Shown here: positions 26,080-34,779 of the stretch, piece after piece
How positions within the stretch are numbered: position 1 is the first letter of the stretch
Layout of the letters: each line of letters starts with the position of its first letter
DNA from: Nitrospira sp.
Lineage (GTDB): Bacteria; Nitrospirota; Nitrospiria; Nitrospirales; Nitrospiraceae
Reading direction: 5' to 3'
NCBI GenBank assembly: GCA_029194535.1
Contig: JARFXR010000001.1
Location: 682,001 to 746,000, forward strand
Length of the DNA stretch: 64,000 bases
Position numbers and translations under genes: made by a program
The notes under the pieces: model-generated
What the model saw: the letters and a program-made list of their open reading frames with translations, nothing else
Databases searched by the model: none
Told to the model about the DNA's origin: nothing

Positions 26080-27576
26080 ATGGTTTCCACGTATTTCCCA
26101 CAGAGAGAATTCGAACGCCGCGTCGATCGGATTCCGGGTCTGGGTCTCGGTTTGTCGGTGGATTGCTACAGCCCCGATCTCTTTGCGCTTCTTGATGCCC
26201 TGGCCTGTTGTGATCTCCGGCCGGCCTACCTCGAACTGTTCCAGGCCACGACCGGCAGGCTCGAATCGGTTCGACGCCGGTTGCCGGCCATGCCGTTGGC
26301 CTATCACGGTGAAGGGCTCTGGGTCACGCAACCGGATTTTCCCGAATCTCCGCATCTCGGGGCAAGACTGGACGAGACCGTCCGGCAACTCCGCAGCATT
26401 CGGAGCCACTGGCTGAACCACGAATGTGCCGCCAAGGAGATGGGAGGGGTCGCCTTCGGGACCTATCTCCCACCTCTATATACGGCGACGAGCGCCGACG
26501 TGGTGGCGGACAACATCACCCTGGTACAGCGCGAGCTGGATCTGAATTGGCAGACGTCCTCGGAAGACCCCCCTATGTTTCTGCTGGAGATGGCTCCCCT
26601 GACCTACTTTTGTGCCGGCGACCTGGGAGTTCCACAATTCTTTCGGAGGGTGACGGACAGTGTCGCATGCGGTCTCGTGCTCGACATCGGGCATCTCTGG
26701 ACGGTGTACCACTATGGAAGAGACGGGCGGCATCTGTCGCTGGAACAATTCGTCCAACAATTTCTCAACGAGTTTCCACTCGAGCGGGTGGTGGAAATCC
26801 ATGTAGCCGGATTGGCGGAACAGGACGCGGATACCCTCGGCAACGCGGCCGTGGCGCATCCTGCGTGGATCGATGCCCACGACGCGCCGATCCCGCCAGT
26901 GCTGTGGGACCTGCTCGAACAGACACTGGCCCATCCTAAGCTCCGCCACCTTCGAGCTGTCGCCTTGGAAGTGGACAACAAGGCCGTGGCCGTAATTGCG
27001 GACGAGTTTCGCCGGGCCGATCGTCGATTCCATCATGAGATCGCGCGTCTGACGGCTCAGGGCCCTCGCTCGCCGGGGCAGGTCGGCAGACCGGCGGATC
27101 GGACCGTTTCTCCACCCGGCGTGACGCAACAGGAACGAGATGGATTGCAGACGCAATATGTTCGCTACGCGAAAATCGCTTCTGGCCAGGTGAGCCCCTC
27201 CGGGGCGGAGTGGCAGGCGGTGCAGGAGGACGGCACCGGATTGGCGCGATACGTAACCAGCTATCTGCCAAATGAAATTCTTCGATGGGGCGGTGAACTG
27301 ACGGCCATGTTCCCGGACACTTGCCGGAAACTTGCGCAGCGCGGCACCGCGCTTGACGAATTCGTGCCCTGGTGGTTTCGCGACGTCCGGGTCGTCGCTG
27401 AGCCGTACGATTTCTTTCTCCTCAAGATCGCGCGGTTCCTCGAATTCGTGCGCGAGCGCGCTCCGCAGCTGTGGCCGCTCGCCGATCGGGAAGCCAAGGA
27501 GCTGCGGTCGGCCTATGCAGATGCGAACGAACATCGGTCGCCGTCCGTCGAGACGAATGGGGAGATGAGTCGATGA
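26080..27576 (+). CDS. DUF692 (MNIO, multinuclear non-haem iron oxidase family) protein with fused C-terminal helical domain
   Basis: Residues about 15-310 form the TIM-barrel of DUF692/MNIO enzymes such as MbnB and TglH, which oxidise cysteine residues in peptides. Candidate iron ligands in family order are H76 (YHGEGL), H114/E115, E170 (LLEM), D202 and H205 (LDIGH), H241 (EIHVAG), D265/H267 (WIDAHDAPIP) and E297 (ALEVD). After a Pro/Gln linker (320-355), residues about 358-480 form a helical domain with FPDTCRKLAQ and an aromatic FVPWWFR segment that resembles the separate partner proteins (DUF2063 type) of these enzymes. No precursor-peptide gene is seen nearby. Its stop overlaps the dus start (ATGA). 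Family is clear; the partner-like reading of the tail is inference. Confidence 0.75.
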   Translation: MVSTYFPQREFERRVDRIPGLGLGLSVDCYSPDLFALLDALACCDLRPAYLELFQATTGRLESVRRRLPAMPLAYHGEGLWVTQPDFPESPHLGARLDETVRQLRSIRSHWLNHECAAKEMGGVAFGTYLPPLYTATSADVVADNITLVQRELDLNWQTSSEDPPMFLLEMAPLTYFCAGDLGVPQFFRRVTDSVACGLVLDIGHLWTVYHYGRDGRHLSLEQFVQQFLNEFPLERVVEIHVAGLAEQDADTLGNAAVAHPAWIDAHDAPIPPVLWDLLEQTLAHPKLRHLRAVALEVDNKAVAVIADEFRRADRRFHHEIARLTAQGPRSPGQVGRPADRTVSPPGVTQQERDGLQTQYVRYAKIASGQVSPSGAEWQAVQEDGTGLARYVTSYLPNEILRWGGELTAMFPDTCRKLAQRGTALDEFVPWWFRDVRVVAEPYDFFLLKIARFLEFVRERAPQLWPLADREAKELRSAYADANEHRSPSVETNGEMSR

Positions 27577-28766
27577 GTTTTTGGCGGGCCTTGCCGCGCC
27601 CGATTCTGGGACTTTCTCCGATGGACGGCGTGACCGATGCTGTCTTTCGTCACGTGGTCGCGGCACATGGGAGGCCGGATGTCTTCTATACCGAGTTTAC
27701 GCACATCCATGACGTCTGCCGAGGGCCGGAATTCCTGCTCGATTCGTTGATATACGGCGAGCTGGAACGGCCGATTGTGGCGCAACTCTACGGCAAGGAT
27801 CCGGACCTGTTCTATCAGGCGGCCCATGTCGTCTGCGAGCTGGGGTTCGACGGATTGGACATCAACATGGGGTGCCCGTCGCGCAATGTCGCGTCGTCCG
27901 GTTCCGGCGCCGGGCTGATCAAGACTCCTGATCTCGCCCACAGCGTGATGCGCGCGGCCCGCCGAGGCATCGAGGATTGGGCGGCCGGTCAGTCCTTGGA
28001 ATCTGCCGGGATCAGGCTGGCGCGGGCCGAGGCCATTCATCGACTAAACGACCGGCGTCGGACCGCTTCCACAATCGAACGCCGACCCATTCCCTTATCC
28101 GTCAAGACACGACTCGGCTATGACGCCGTCATTGTGGACAGTTGGATCGAGCATCTGCTGCTCGAGCGTCCGGCCGTGATCTCGCTGCACGGACGGACGT
28201 TGCAACAGATGTATCGGGGAGAGGCCGACTGGCATGCCATTGCACGGGCTGCCGACGTGGTGCGGGGCACCGATACGCTGCTGTTCGGAAACGGCGATGT
28301 GCAGAGTCTCGCGGAGGCGGTACGTCGGATTCGGGAGACGGGAGTGGACGGGGTGCTGATCGGCCGGGCCGCCTTGGGAGCGCCGTGGTTCTTCTGCGAG
28401 AAGGAGGCGGCCCGTCGCGCAAGCCGCGCGATCGACGCCGATCCTGAGTCCGCGCAGCAGCCGTGGACTCCCGCTCTCCCTGTGCGGTTCGACATCATGC
28501 TCGAGCATGCCAGATGCTTCGAACGGCGGTGGGGCACAGATCGCTTCCGACGAATGCGCAAACATCTCGGGTGGTATTGTAAGGGGTTTCCCCGCGCCGC
28601 CGCGCTCAGAGCCGCCATGTTCCAAGTCTCTTCCGTCGCCGATGTCGAAGCTGCCCTCGCGGCCTATCACGCTCGAACCCTTGCCGCTCGGTCCTGCAGT
28701 CTTGACGTTCTCGCCGACGAGACCGCGGTCGAAGACCCGGCTTCTCTGGCTTCCCGATGCGGGTAG
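27573..28766 (+). CDS. dus: tRNA-dihydrouridine synthase
   Basis: The 397-residue flavoprotein starts SPMDGVTDAVFR (family SPMxGxTD), then DGLDINMGCPSRNV with the catalytic-loop cysteine region, SVKTRLGYD, SLHGRTLQQMYRGEADW, and GNGDVQSL plus GVLIGRAALGAPW for FMN phosphate. All are Dus hallmarks. An insertion of about 30 residues (SLESAGIRLARAEAIHRLNDR region, written in part) is unusual for the family. ATG 27573 overlaps the stop of the MNIO gene by four bases, so translation is coupled. It reduces uridine to dihydrouridine in tRNA D-loops. Confidence 0.88.
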   Translation: MSFWRALPRPILGLSPMDGVTDAVFRHVVAAHGRPDVFYTEFTHIHDVCRGPEFLLDSLIYGELERPIVAQLYGKDPDLFYQAAHVVCELGFDGLDINMGCPSRNVASSGSGAGLIKTPDLAHSVMRAARRGIEDWAAGQSLESAGIRLARAEAIHRLNDRRRTASTIERRPIPLSVKTRLGYDAVIVDSWIEHLLLERPAVISLHGRTLQQMYRGEADWHAIARAADVVRGTDTLLFGNGDVQSLAEAVRRIRETGVDGVLIGRAALGAPWFFCEKEAARRASRAIDADPESAQQPWTPALPVRFDIMLEHARCFERRWGTDRFRRMRKHLGWYCKGFPRAAALRAAMFQVSSVADVEAALAAYHARTLAARSCSLDVLADETAVEDPASLASRCG

Positions 28767-29392
28767 TCCTCGCATCCACCTCACCCAGACGCCGCACGTT
28801 GCTTGCCGTGTTGGGCCTGACCTTCGAGGTTCGACATCCCGTCTGCGACGAGCGAATCATCGCCGGCCGAACGGCGCAGGAGCTGGCCTCCTCCTTCGCG
28901 CAGCAGAAGGCGCACTCCGTTGCCGCGGTCGATCCGGAAGCCGTCGTCATCGGGAGCGATACGCTGATCGAGTTGGAGGGGACGGTACTCGGCAAGCCGG
29001 TAGACTTGGACGATGCGCGCCGCACACTGCGTACTTTGGCGGGACGCAGGCATCAGGTGCACACCGCCGTGGCGGTCGTAGCTCTGAGGCGAGCGTTCGA
29101 CAAGACGCGGCTCGCCACAGCACAGATCCACATGAAACCATACGATGCGCGGGCGCATGACCGGTATCTGGCCACAGGCGACAGTTTGGGCAAGGCCGGC
29201 GCCTATTCCATTCAGGGCGCGGGCAGAGATCTGATCGAATCGCTCAACGGCGATTTCACTACGGTGGTTGGGCTTCCGCTGCGCCTGCTCCACCGTCTAT
29301 TGACGCAGGCCGGCGTGTTTGTCCCAGCGGAGATCGAGCAAGTGTATCGGCAGAAGCCTTACGAAAACTGGGCGAAGATGTCGCCCGAGTAG
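28757..29392 (+). CDS. maf: Maf-like nucleoside triphosphate pyrophosphatase
   Basis: The 211-residue protein has the Maf signature at the N-terminus (LASTSPRRRTLL), then VIGSDTLIELEG with the catalytic Asp region and GKPVDLDDARRTLRTLAGRRHQVHT in part. AYSIQGAGRDLIESLNGDFTTVVGLPL is the C-terminal Maf block. The family hydrolyses dTTP/UTP or modified nucleotides. The gene overlaps dus by 10 nt. Three genes, MNIO-dus-maf, therefore form one operon. Confidence 0.88.
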   Translation: MRVVLASTSPRRRTLLAVLGLTFEVRHPVCDERIIAGRTAQELASSFAQQKAHSVAAVDPEAVVIGSDTLIELEGTVLGKPVDLDDARRTLRTLAGRRHQVHTAVAVVALRRAFDKTRLATAQIHMKPYDARAHDRYLATGDSLGKAGAYSIQGAGRDLIESLNGDFTTVVGLPLRLLHRLLTQAGVFVPAEIEQVYRQKPYENWAKMSPE

Positions 29393-29424
29393 GTGGACGA
29401 CTGCGCCTATGTGTTGCGCCCGGA

Positions 29425-29453
29425 TTGCAAAGGCAGAAGGCTTTCCGTACAAT
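29425..29453 (+). promoter_or_regulatory. Sigma-70-like promoter of the exported-protein gene
   Basis: TTGCAA (29425-29430), a 17-nt spacer, TACAAT (29448-29453). The start point would be near 29460, about 30 nt before ATG 29490. Confidence 0.6.
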
Positions 29454-29489
29454 GCCGGCTCTTATTCGCTATAGTTTGTGGAGGGTCTC

Positions 29490-30146
29490 ATGGCAGCTCG
29501 AGGATGGGGAGAGGGACTGAAACTGACCGCTTTCGCCTGCATGATCCTGGTCGGCGCCGCACCGGCCTGGTCCATCGACGTGAAACTCTCGATGGAGGAG
29601 GCTCAAAGGGCTCTCGAAGCGGGCCGCACACCCATGGACAAGGCGAACTCCCCTGAGGAAGTCAAGAAAGTACTCCAGCAGGCGTCAACAGCGACACGGG
29701 TCGGGGCCGATCCGGAAAAGGACCCCTGCGGGGCAAGCGCGGTGCTTCGGACGAAGCGGTATCGGCTGGAAGCGTTCGGCCGCCAAGAGGCATCGGAATC
29801 GAAGAAGCGAAAAACGGAGATCCGCATGCCGGAGGAGTTCATCAAGAAGGTCGTCGACATGCCGAATATGGAAGTCGAAGTGCAGCTATGCGGCGATGAC
29901 GAGTACTTCGCCGAAGACGCGACCATTGAACTTCAGCAGGGCTCCAAACGGATTAAGCCCGTTCTTCCGGTCGGCAAGGCCGATCGCGGGAGAAAGAACG
30001 AAGGCAACGGGCCGGCCTATCGGGCACGGTTCACCGCGGTGTTTTCTTACGAGAGTTTTGATCCCACTGCCGCTTCGGTGTTCGTCGTCAATCTTCAAGA
30101 CGGCAAAGAAGCGAAAATCAACGCGGACTTCTCCAAGGTCAAGTAG
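29490..30146 (+). CDS. Exported protein of unknown function
   Basis: The protein is about 218 residues. A signal peptide (LTAFACMILVGAAPAWS) is followed by a helical segment rich in Glu/Ala/Lys and then a beta-rich C-terminal part ending FVVNLQDGKEAKINADFSKVK (written in part here as FVVNLQDGKEA). Two cysteines in the mature part (KDPCGAS and VQLCGDD) could pair. ATG 29490 has GTGGAGGG just upstream and lies behind a good promoter. No family is recognised. It stands alone between maf and a convergent CBS gene. Confidence 0.6.
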   Translation: MAARGWGEGLKLTAFACMILVGAAPAWSIDVKLSMEEAQRALEAGRTPMDKANSPEEVKKVLQQASTATRVGADPEKDPCGASAVLRTKRYRLEAFGRQEASESKKRKTEIRMPEEFIKKVVDMPNMEVEVQLCGDDEYFAEDATIELQQGSKRIKPVLPVGKADRGRKNEGNGPAYRARFTAVFSYESFDPTAASVFVVNLQDGKEAKINADFSKVK

Positions 30147-30405
30147 TTCGGGCCTGCCGGTTCAGCCGGGTACTTCAGATCCATCGCAAGCCCCCTCGGC
30201 GTCCGATGCTTTCCTGCGATGCCCCGGGGTACTACCTACTTCTCGGACCACATCGAGTCCGATAGGACTCCGAGAACGATCGCTTTCGACTCTTCGTCTC
30301 GCTAGCCCAGACGCGGCGGGGTTTCCATTGATCCCCGATGCGCAGGGGTTCTGAAACCAATCAACGAGAAGCATCCCAGATCAAGACCGGCCGGCCGGAA
30401 TGGAT

Positions 30406-30789
30406 TCAGAAGACGTCGATGGCCACCGGCTGAAGGAAATCTCGTACGGACACCACACCGACGATGGCACCTGCCTTCGTCAGGCCCAGATGGCGGGTGC
30501 GGTGCTTGTTCATCACCTCCGCTGCCTCCGTAATCGGCTGGCGCGCCTCAATGCCCAGCACAGGACTGCTCACGATCGATTCGACCGGAGTGAAGTATGC
30601 AATCCGCTCGGACCCGAGGAACTTCCTTACGATGTCCGATTCGGTCACGATGCCGACGATCCGAACTCTGTGAGAGACGAGAACGCTACCCGCGTTGCAG
30701 GCCTTTATCAGCTTGGCCGATTCAACGACAGAGGTGCCCGTGTCAACGGTGGCGAGATCCTGTTTCATCAACTGTCCGACGGGCACCAT
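30406..30789 (-). CDS. CBS-domain protein
   Basis: The protein is about 127 residues and consists of one CBS pair: MKQDLATVDTGTSVVESAK, GIVTESDIVRKFLG, then SSPVLGIEARQPITEAAEVM and GVVSVRDFL. Such small proteins often sense adenosyl nucleotides and regulate a partner. ATG 30789 has an excellent AAGGAGG nine bases upstream; upstream codons rich in His/Ser are not part of the protein. The next gene on the left is convergent, separated by 259 nt with no recognisable gene. Confidence 0.75.
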   Translation of the reverse strand: MVPVGQLMKQDLATVDTGTSVVESAKLIKACNAGSVLVSHRVRIVGIVTESDIVRKFLGSERIAYFTPVESIVSSPVLGIEARQPITEAAEVMNKHRTRHLGLTKAGAIVGVVSVRDFLQPVAIDVF

Positions 30790-31133
30790 CGTTGAGTGCC
30801 TCCTTGGTGACCATGATGATTGATCATGTGATTGGCCTGAGGTATAGCTCGAGACTGTTGCCGCGTGATGGTGCGTCAATTACGCAAGCGTATATCATCG
30901 AGGGTCAATCTGTTATCTGGAGGTCCTGGAGCCGGATCCTGAACCGTAGGCATCCTGCGTGAGGAAAGTACTCAGGTTTCTGGGTGGAACTGCAATTAGG
31001 ACGCCCATCGCTACGGATCAATTAACCTTCCGTTGGCCCAGGCTTTACTCGGATGTAACCCTCGTGTGCGACGCTTGTCATATACGAACGGTGAACTACC
31101 TCGGCCAGACTCGGTGGGACAAGAAGGAGGAGA
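30790..31133. other. Divergent intergenic region, 344 bases, no gene seen
   Basis: It separates the minus-strand CBS gene from the plus-strand membrane protein. The left end holds the CBS gene's AAGGAGG; the right end holds AAGGAGGAG before 31134. TGATTGATCATGTGATTG near 30818-30835 contains short inverted TGATCA/CAT elements. I find no convincing -35/-10 pair on either strand and no coding pattern. Confidence 0.4.
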
Positions 31134-32063
31134 ATGGAGAACGGACTGATCTCGAAACTGAAAGTTTTAGGGCGGGAGGCGGGCCTGCTGGGGCTTCACG
31201 GGCTGGTCGTGGTACTGAGTGCCGGCATTGCTTGGTCGCTGCCGAACATTGCGCGGCAGTTCTTGACGTTCTGGTCGCGCGTCGAACACGAGCAGGTGCT
31301 GCTGTTGATTGTCGAGGTCGGCGTGGCGCTGTTCCTGATCGCCGTGTCCAGCTATCTTTGGCAGGCTGTTCAAGACCGGCGTCAGGCGGTGATGGCCAGG
31401 GGAGCGGGTCTCGTCTCGTTCTTTCCGCTGCACGATCCCGCTGCCGCCCGCGCGATCTGGAAGCTCAAGAGGCAGCAGAGCTTGGGAAGAACCGCGTTGG
31501 CGATCGGCGTGACCGGCCACGGTACGGTGATCGACGACAAGGCGGAGATTCACGCCGTGCTCGAGACCTGTCTGGAAGCAAAACTGATTCTGCTGAATCC
31601 GTTTTCCGAGGAGGCCTCGCGTCGCGCCCGGTCACTCCCGCATCTGGACGTTACGCCGGTGCGATTTCGGGATGAACTGACGGAAACAATCGCGCTGATC
31701 AAGCGATTTCGCGCGAACGGGAAAGTCATCCGTCTGAAGCTCTATTCGGATCGGCCGCACCTTCGGATGATCATTCTCGGCGATTACTTGTGGCTCCAGC
31801 ACTATCACACAGGACTCGACGTCCGATGGATGCCCGAATACGTGTTCCAGCACAAGATGGATCACCATGGACTCTATACGCTGTTTTATCAATACTTTAC
31901 CAAGCGGTGGGAAAATCAGGATATCCCCGAGTATGATTTTCAGACGGACGAATTGGTCCATCGCGCGCGCAACGGCAGGGAATTGCGCCGCGAGACTTTT
32001 GACCTGGGGCGACGTGAGCTGGACGAAGTTCGGGAGTTGGTCGCTGCAGAGCCCTGCCCATAA
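31134..32063 (+). CDS. Membrane protein with C-terminal phospholipase-D-like (non-HKD) domain
   Basis: The 309-residue protein has two membrane helices (residues about 20-45 and 57-80) and a cytoplasmic domain from about residue 100. That domain contains GVTGHGTVIDDK, LILLNPFSEEAS, IRLKLYSDRPHLRMIILGDYLW and a conserved aromatic stretch, a pattern like catalytically inactive phospholipase-D-like sensor domains and reminiscent of the C-terminal part of the XRE regulator at 1313-2275. No HKD motif is present. ATG 31134 has AAGGAGGAG. Function unknown; a membrane-linked sensor is the most cautious reading. Confidence 0.5.
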   Translation: MENGLISKLKVLGREAGLLGLHGLVVVLSAGIAWSLPNIARQFLTFWSRVEHEQVLLLIVEVGVALFLIAVSSYLWQAVQDRRQAVMARGAGLVSFFPLHDPAAARAIWKLKRQQSLGRTALAIGVTGHGTVIDDKAEIHAVLETCLEAKLILLNPFSEEASRRARSLPHLDVTPVRFRDELTETIALIKRFRANGKVIRLKLYSDRPHLRMIILGDYLWLQHYHTGLDVRWMPEYVFQHKMDHHGLYTLFYQYFTKRWENQDIPEYDFQTDELVHRARNGRELRRETFDLGRRELDEVRELVAAEPCP

Positions 32064-32227
32064 TTGGCTTGCCTGCTTCCTCCTCGTTCCAATGCATCGA
32101 TCGGCATGACATTCCGGACGGCGGGACAATCGCGCAATTCCGTGGAAGCCTCGCCGCGAGGTCGGCCGATCGGAGCGGGCCGGAAGCTGCTTGACTGAGT
32201 CGCGCCCGGGAAGTGTATAAGGGGCGT

Positions 32228-32953
32228 ATGACCCGGATCGAGTCGATCGTCATCGGACTCCTGCTGTGTTGGGTATTGGTGGCTGCCGGACAGGCGGGCG
32301 CGCAACGGAATGAAATGCCGGCTGGTTATCCGCAGACGCTTGAGCGGGATCTTCAGGTGCTGCTCGAACGGGTGCGCGAAGGCAAGCCGTCCCCCTCGTT
32401 GCTTGTGAAGCTGGCGGAAGCATATTTCGATCTCGCGGACGATTTGCTGACGGATGAGGCAAAGCGTCTGGCGGCCTATGACGCCGGTGCCGATGCGGCC
32501 AAGCAGGCCTTTGAGATGGACGATCGACTCGCGGATGCACATTTTTTTCATGCCTTGAACATCGGGAGCGCTGCACGTCTCCGAGGCGTGACGAACGCGG
32601 CCTTTGCCGTGAAAGAGATCAAGTATTGCGCGCAGCGCGCCATTGAGCTCGAGCCTCAGCATTCTCAAGCGTTACAGATGATGGGCGGGCTGTTGATGGA
32701 AATTCCTTGGGTACTGGGGGGAAGCGACAAGAAGGCCCAAGACTATCTGGAACGGTCGGTGGCGGCCGACGGGAATTTCGCCAATGCGCGCATCATGCTG
32801 GCGAAATTGTACCTCAAGCAGGGTCGGCGGGAAGAGGCGAAAAAGCAGCTGGAGACCGTCGTACACTTCGACCGGCCGCACTACCGCTATACTTGGGAGC
32901 GCAAGTACAAGCCTGACGCGGAACGGATGCTCAGAGAACTGGGAAGCTCATGA
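32228..32953 (+). CDS. Exported TPR-repeat protein
   Basis: The protein is about 241 residues with an N-terminal signal/anchor (VIGLLLCWVLVAAGQAGA) and about five tetratricopeptide-like helical pairs, including LLVKLAEAYFDLADDLL, AADAHFFHALNIGSAARLRG region and NARIMLAKLYLKQGRREEAKKQ (in part). The arrangement recalls the TatT-type TPR proteins of TRAP systems, but no transporter genes are nearby. ATG 32228 follows AAGGGG; a GTG at 32213 is an alternative start. It probably scaffolds proteins in the periplasm. Confidence 0.65.
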   Translation: MTRIESIVIGLLLCWVLVAAGQAGAQRNEMPAGYPQTLERDLQVLLERVREGKPSPSLLVKLAEAYFDLADDLLTDEAKRLAAYDAGADAAKQAFEMDDRLADAHFFHALNIGSAARLRGVTNAAFAVKEIKYCAQRAIELEPQHSQALQMMGGLLMEIPWVLGGSDKKAQDYLERSVAADGNFANARIMLAKLYLKQGRREEAKKQLETVVHFDRPHYRYTWERKYKPDAERMLRELGSS

Positions 32954-32986
32954 GGAGCGGGGTTGGCTCATGCCGCGGCCCAATCG

Positions 32987-33385
32987 TCATTGGATCAGCT
33001 CCCGCACGATGCCTTGTTGGTCGTATCGGATCTGCAATTCCGTTTGCGGACGATGGTGTGGGCCGGTGCCTTTGCCGAACCTCGGATCGACCGTCTGACT
33101 CTGAGTCGTCATCGTCTCCAGCGGTCCGGTTTGAACGGTCGGCACACTGACCGTCGGTTTCGGCGGAGGCGAAGCGCTCGGTCGATACGTCGCGATTTCT
33201 CCGTCGGGCAATAGTTGCTCAAAATCCGGTCCTCCGTACCGTTTGAGCACGTCGGCTTTGGTGGTCGTGCCGATCTCGATGTCGCTTGTCTGCTTGTGTC
33301 GCCCGGAAGAGTCTCCCGCACATCCTCCAACAAGGAGCAGGCAGGCGATTGCGATGCGCGGCAGTGCATGACGGAGCGGGGGCAT
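32987..33385 (-). CDS. Putative lipoprotein with SmpA/BamE-like start
   Basis: The protein is about 132 residues. Hydrophobic IAIACLLLVGGC ends in a lipobox, so Cys is the likely lipidated residue. The mature part has SDIEIGTTTKADVLKRYGGPD, the 'G-x-T-K-x-D-V' turn typical of the SmpA/OmlA-BamE fold, then a Pro/Thr-rich loop and a last strand LQIRYDQQGIVRELI. The Met chosen is the first that gives a sound signal peptide; a longer reading to 33442 exists but adds a non-conserved basic tail. Role in outer-membrane assembly is possible, not shown. Confidence 0.6.
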   Translation of the reverse strand: MPPLRHALPRIAIACLLLVGGCAGDSSGRHKQTSDIEIGTTTKADVLKRYGGPDFEQLLPDGEIATYRPSASPPPKPTVSVPTVQTGPLETMTTQSQTVDPRFGKGTGPHHRPQTELQIRYDQQGIVRELIQ

Positions 33386-33443
33386 ATCTGAGAGATGGTC
33401 ATCGATTAGTCTTCTTGTGGAGCGGACAAAGATCAGGTGCACA

Positions 33444-34559
33444 TCAAGGTTTGCTGATGGGAACGAACGACACCGCGATGGAAACGGCGATCAGCACGAT
33501 GATGATCCATTCCAGCAATTCCATTCGCCGCGTGCCGGCTCGATCCGACATCTTGCCGTAGATGCTTTCCAGCGTGTCCAGTTTCCGCAGGATGCTCTTG
33601 TCCCAGTCTTCCAAGTGGAAGCGCTGAGAGGCCAGGCGATAGACCCGCGCGAGATACTGGTCCCCCAGCAACTTCAGGGTATTGGTGACGCGCTCGAAGA
33701 GGAGGGCCCCGTCGACCTGAAGCTGGGCGATGAGGGTGGTGTCCTTGTCGTAGGATCCCGGGAGGGACAAGATTCTCGGCTTGCGGGAAAGCGCCTCGTA
33801 CCCCTGATCGAGAGACTGGTCGAGCTGTTCGTCCAGTATCCGCATCTCCAGCAACTCGACATTCGCGAACTCCAACACGGCTCGCACGTCGTCCATATCC
33901 TTTCCGAACAGCACGGCCGCATGCCAATCGATCAGCGCGGCGTCGTCGGTTCCGAATGAGATGCAGCAGGACACGGCATCGCGAATCTCCTGATCCGACA
34001 GAGGGGTGCGCTCTCCGCGAAGGATGTGGGCCAATTCAGCTTCCCCGCGCACCCATAAGGGAATGTCCTGGCAAGGGGTGCACGAATTGATTTCGAAGAT
34101 AAGATAGTCTTCCACTTCGGCGGCGATCTTCGGCCGTTCGACGGATGCGTGAATGGTCTGAATGAGTTGTTCGACCCGCGCTCGGGACTCCATCAACAGT
34201 TGCTCATGCTCGTAGAGCGTCTCGCTCAGTTCGAGCAAGTTGTCGAGCGGCCCGTCCAAGGCGAATCGATAGGTAATCGTGACGGCTCCGAAATCGTAGG
34301 CCATGACTTCGACCGTCGGGCTCGATGAATAGGTGGCGACGGTCAAGGAACCGGCTTCCTGCATCAGCCGCAAAGGAGCCGGACGATATTCAAAGTATTG
34401 CGGCGCTCTGGCCTTGTGGCGCAGGCGCCCGCGCTCGGTGCTGGCTGTAATGCGACGATCGGCTTCCTCTAGGTTGATGGAAGCGCCGATGTCGTAGGCA
34501 AAGATGGCGTAGCAGGTCCCCTTGGTCACGACGAGTGTCGATACATCCATGGTTCCCAT
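33444..34559 (-). CDS. RMD1/YagE (DUF155) family protein
   Basis: The 371-residue protein has the DUF155 layout: an N-terminal alpha/beta region (YAIFAYDIGASINLEEA), a helical region with LLELSETLYEHEQLL, and the C-terminal block KLDTLESIYGKMSDRAGTRR followed by one membrane helix (LLEWIIIVLIAVSIAVSF). Mitochondrial relatives organise membrane-associated translation; bacterial roles are unclear. ATG 34559 has AGGAG at good spacing. It is upstream of the lipoprotein gene on the same strand. Confidence 0.75.
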   Translation of the reverse strand: MGTMDVSTLVVTKGTCYAIFAYDIGASINLEEADRRITASTERGRLRHKARAPQYFEYRPAPLRLMQEAGSLTVATYSSSPTVEVMAYDFGAVTITYRFALDGPLDNLLELSETLYEHEQLLMESRARVEQLIQTIHASVERPKIAAEVEDYLIFEINSCTPCQDIPLWVRGEAELAHILRGERTPLSDQEIRDAVSCCISFGTDDAALIDWHAAVLFGKDMDDVRAVLEFANVELLEMRILDEQLDQSLDQGYEALSRKPRILSLPGSYDKDTTLIAQLQVDGALLFERVTNTLKLLGDQYLARVYRLASQRFHLEDWDKSILRKLDTLESIYGKMSDRAGTRRMELLEWIIIVLIAVSIAVSFVPISKP

Positions 34560-34779
34560 TCACGTTGCTCCTCGGCAGGCAACTCATTATATCAAAGGTT
34601 CTCGACACGATCGCGTGAATGGACGACGTAAGATCAACAGGCCGAGACATTGTTGTGTCAAGATCTGCCCGCTCAACCTGGATTCGCACGCCTCGGTTCC
34701 TCACACGACGTTCCCGGCTTTTGTACATCGGCCGCCGGTAATCCGCATGAAGCTGACGGCTTTCTGGATATTTACGAGA

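Noticed and set aside
26476-27666. A 396-codon minus-strand frame opposite the MNIO gene
   Set aside because: The plus-strand protein has DUF692 motifs, a promoter and coupling to dus; the minus-strand frame has none of these.
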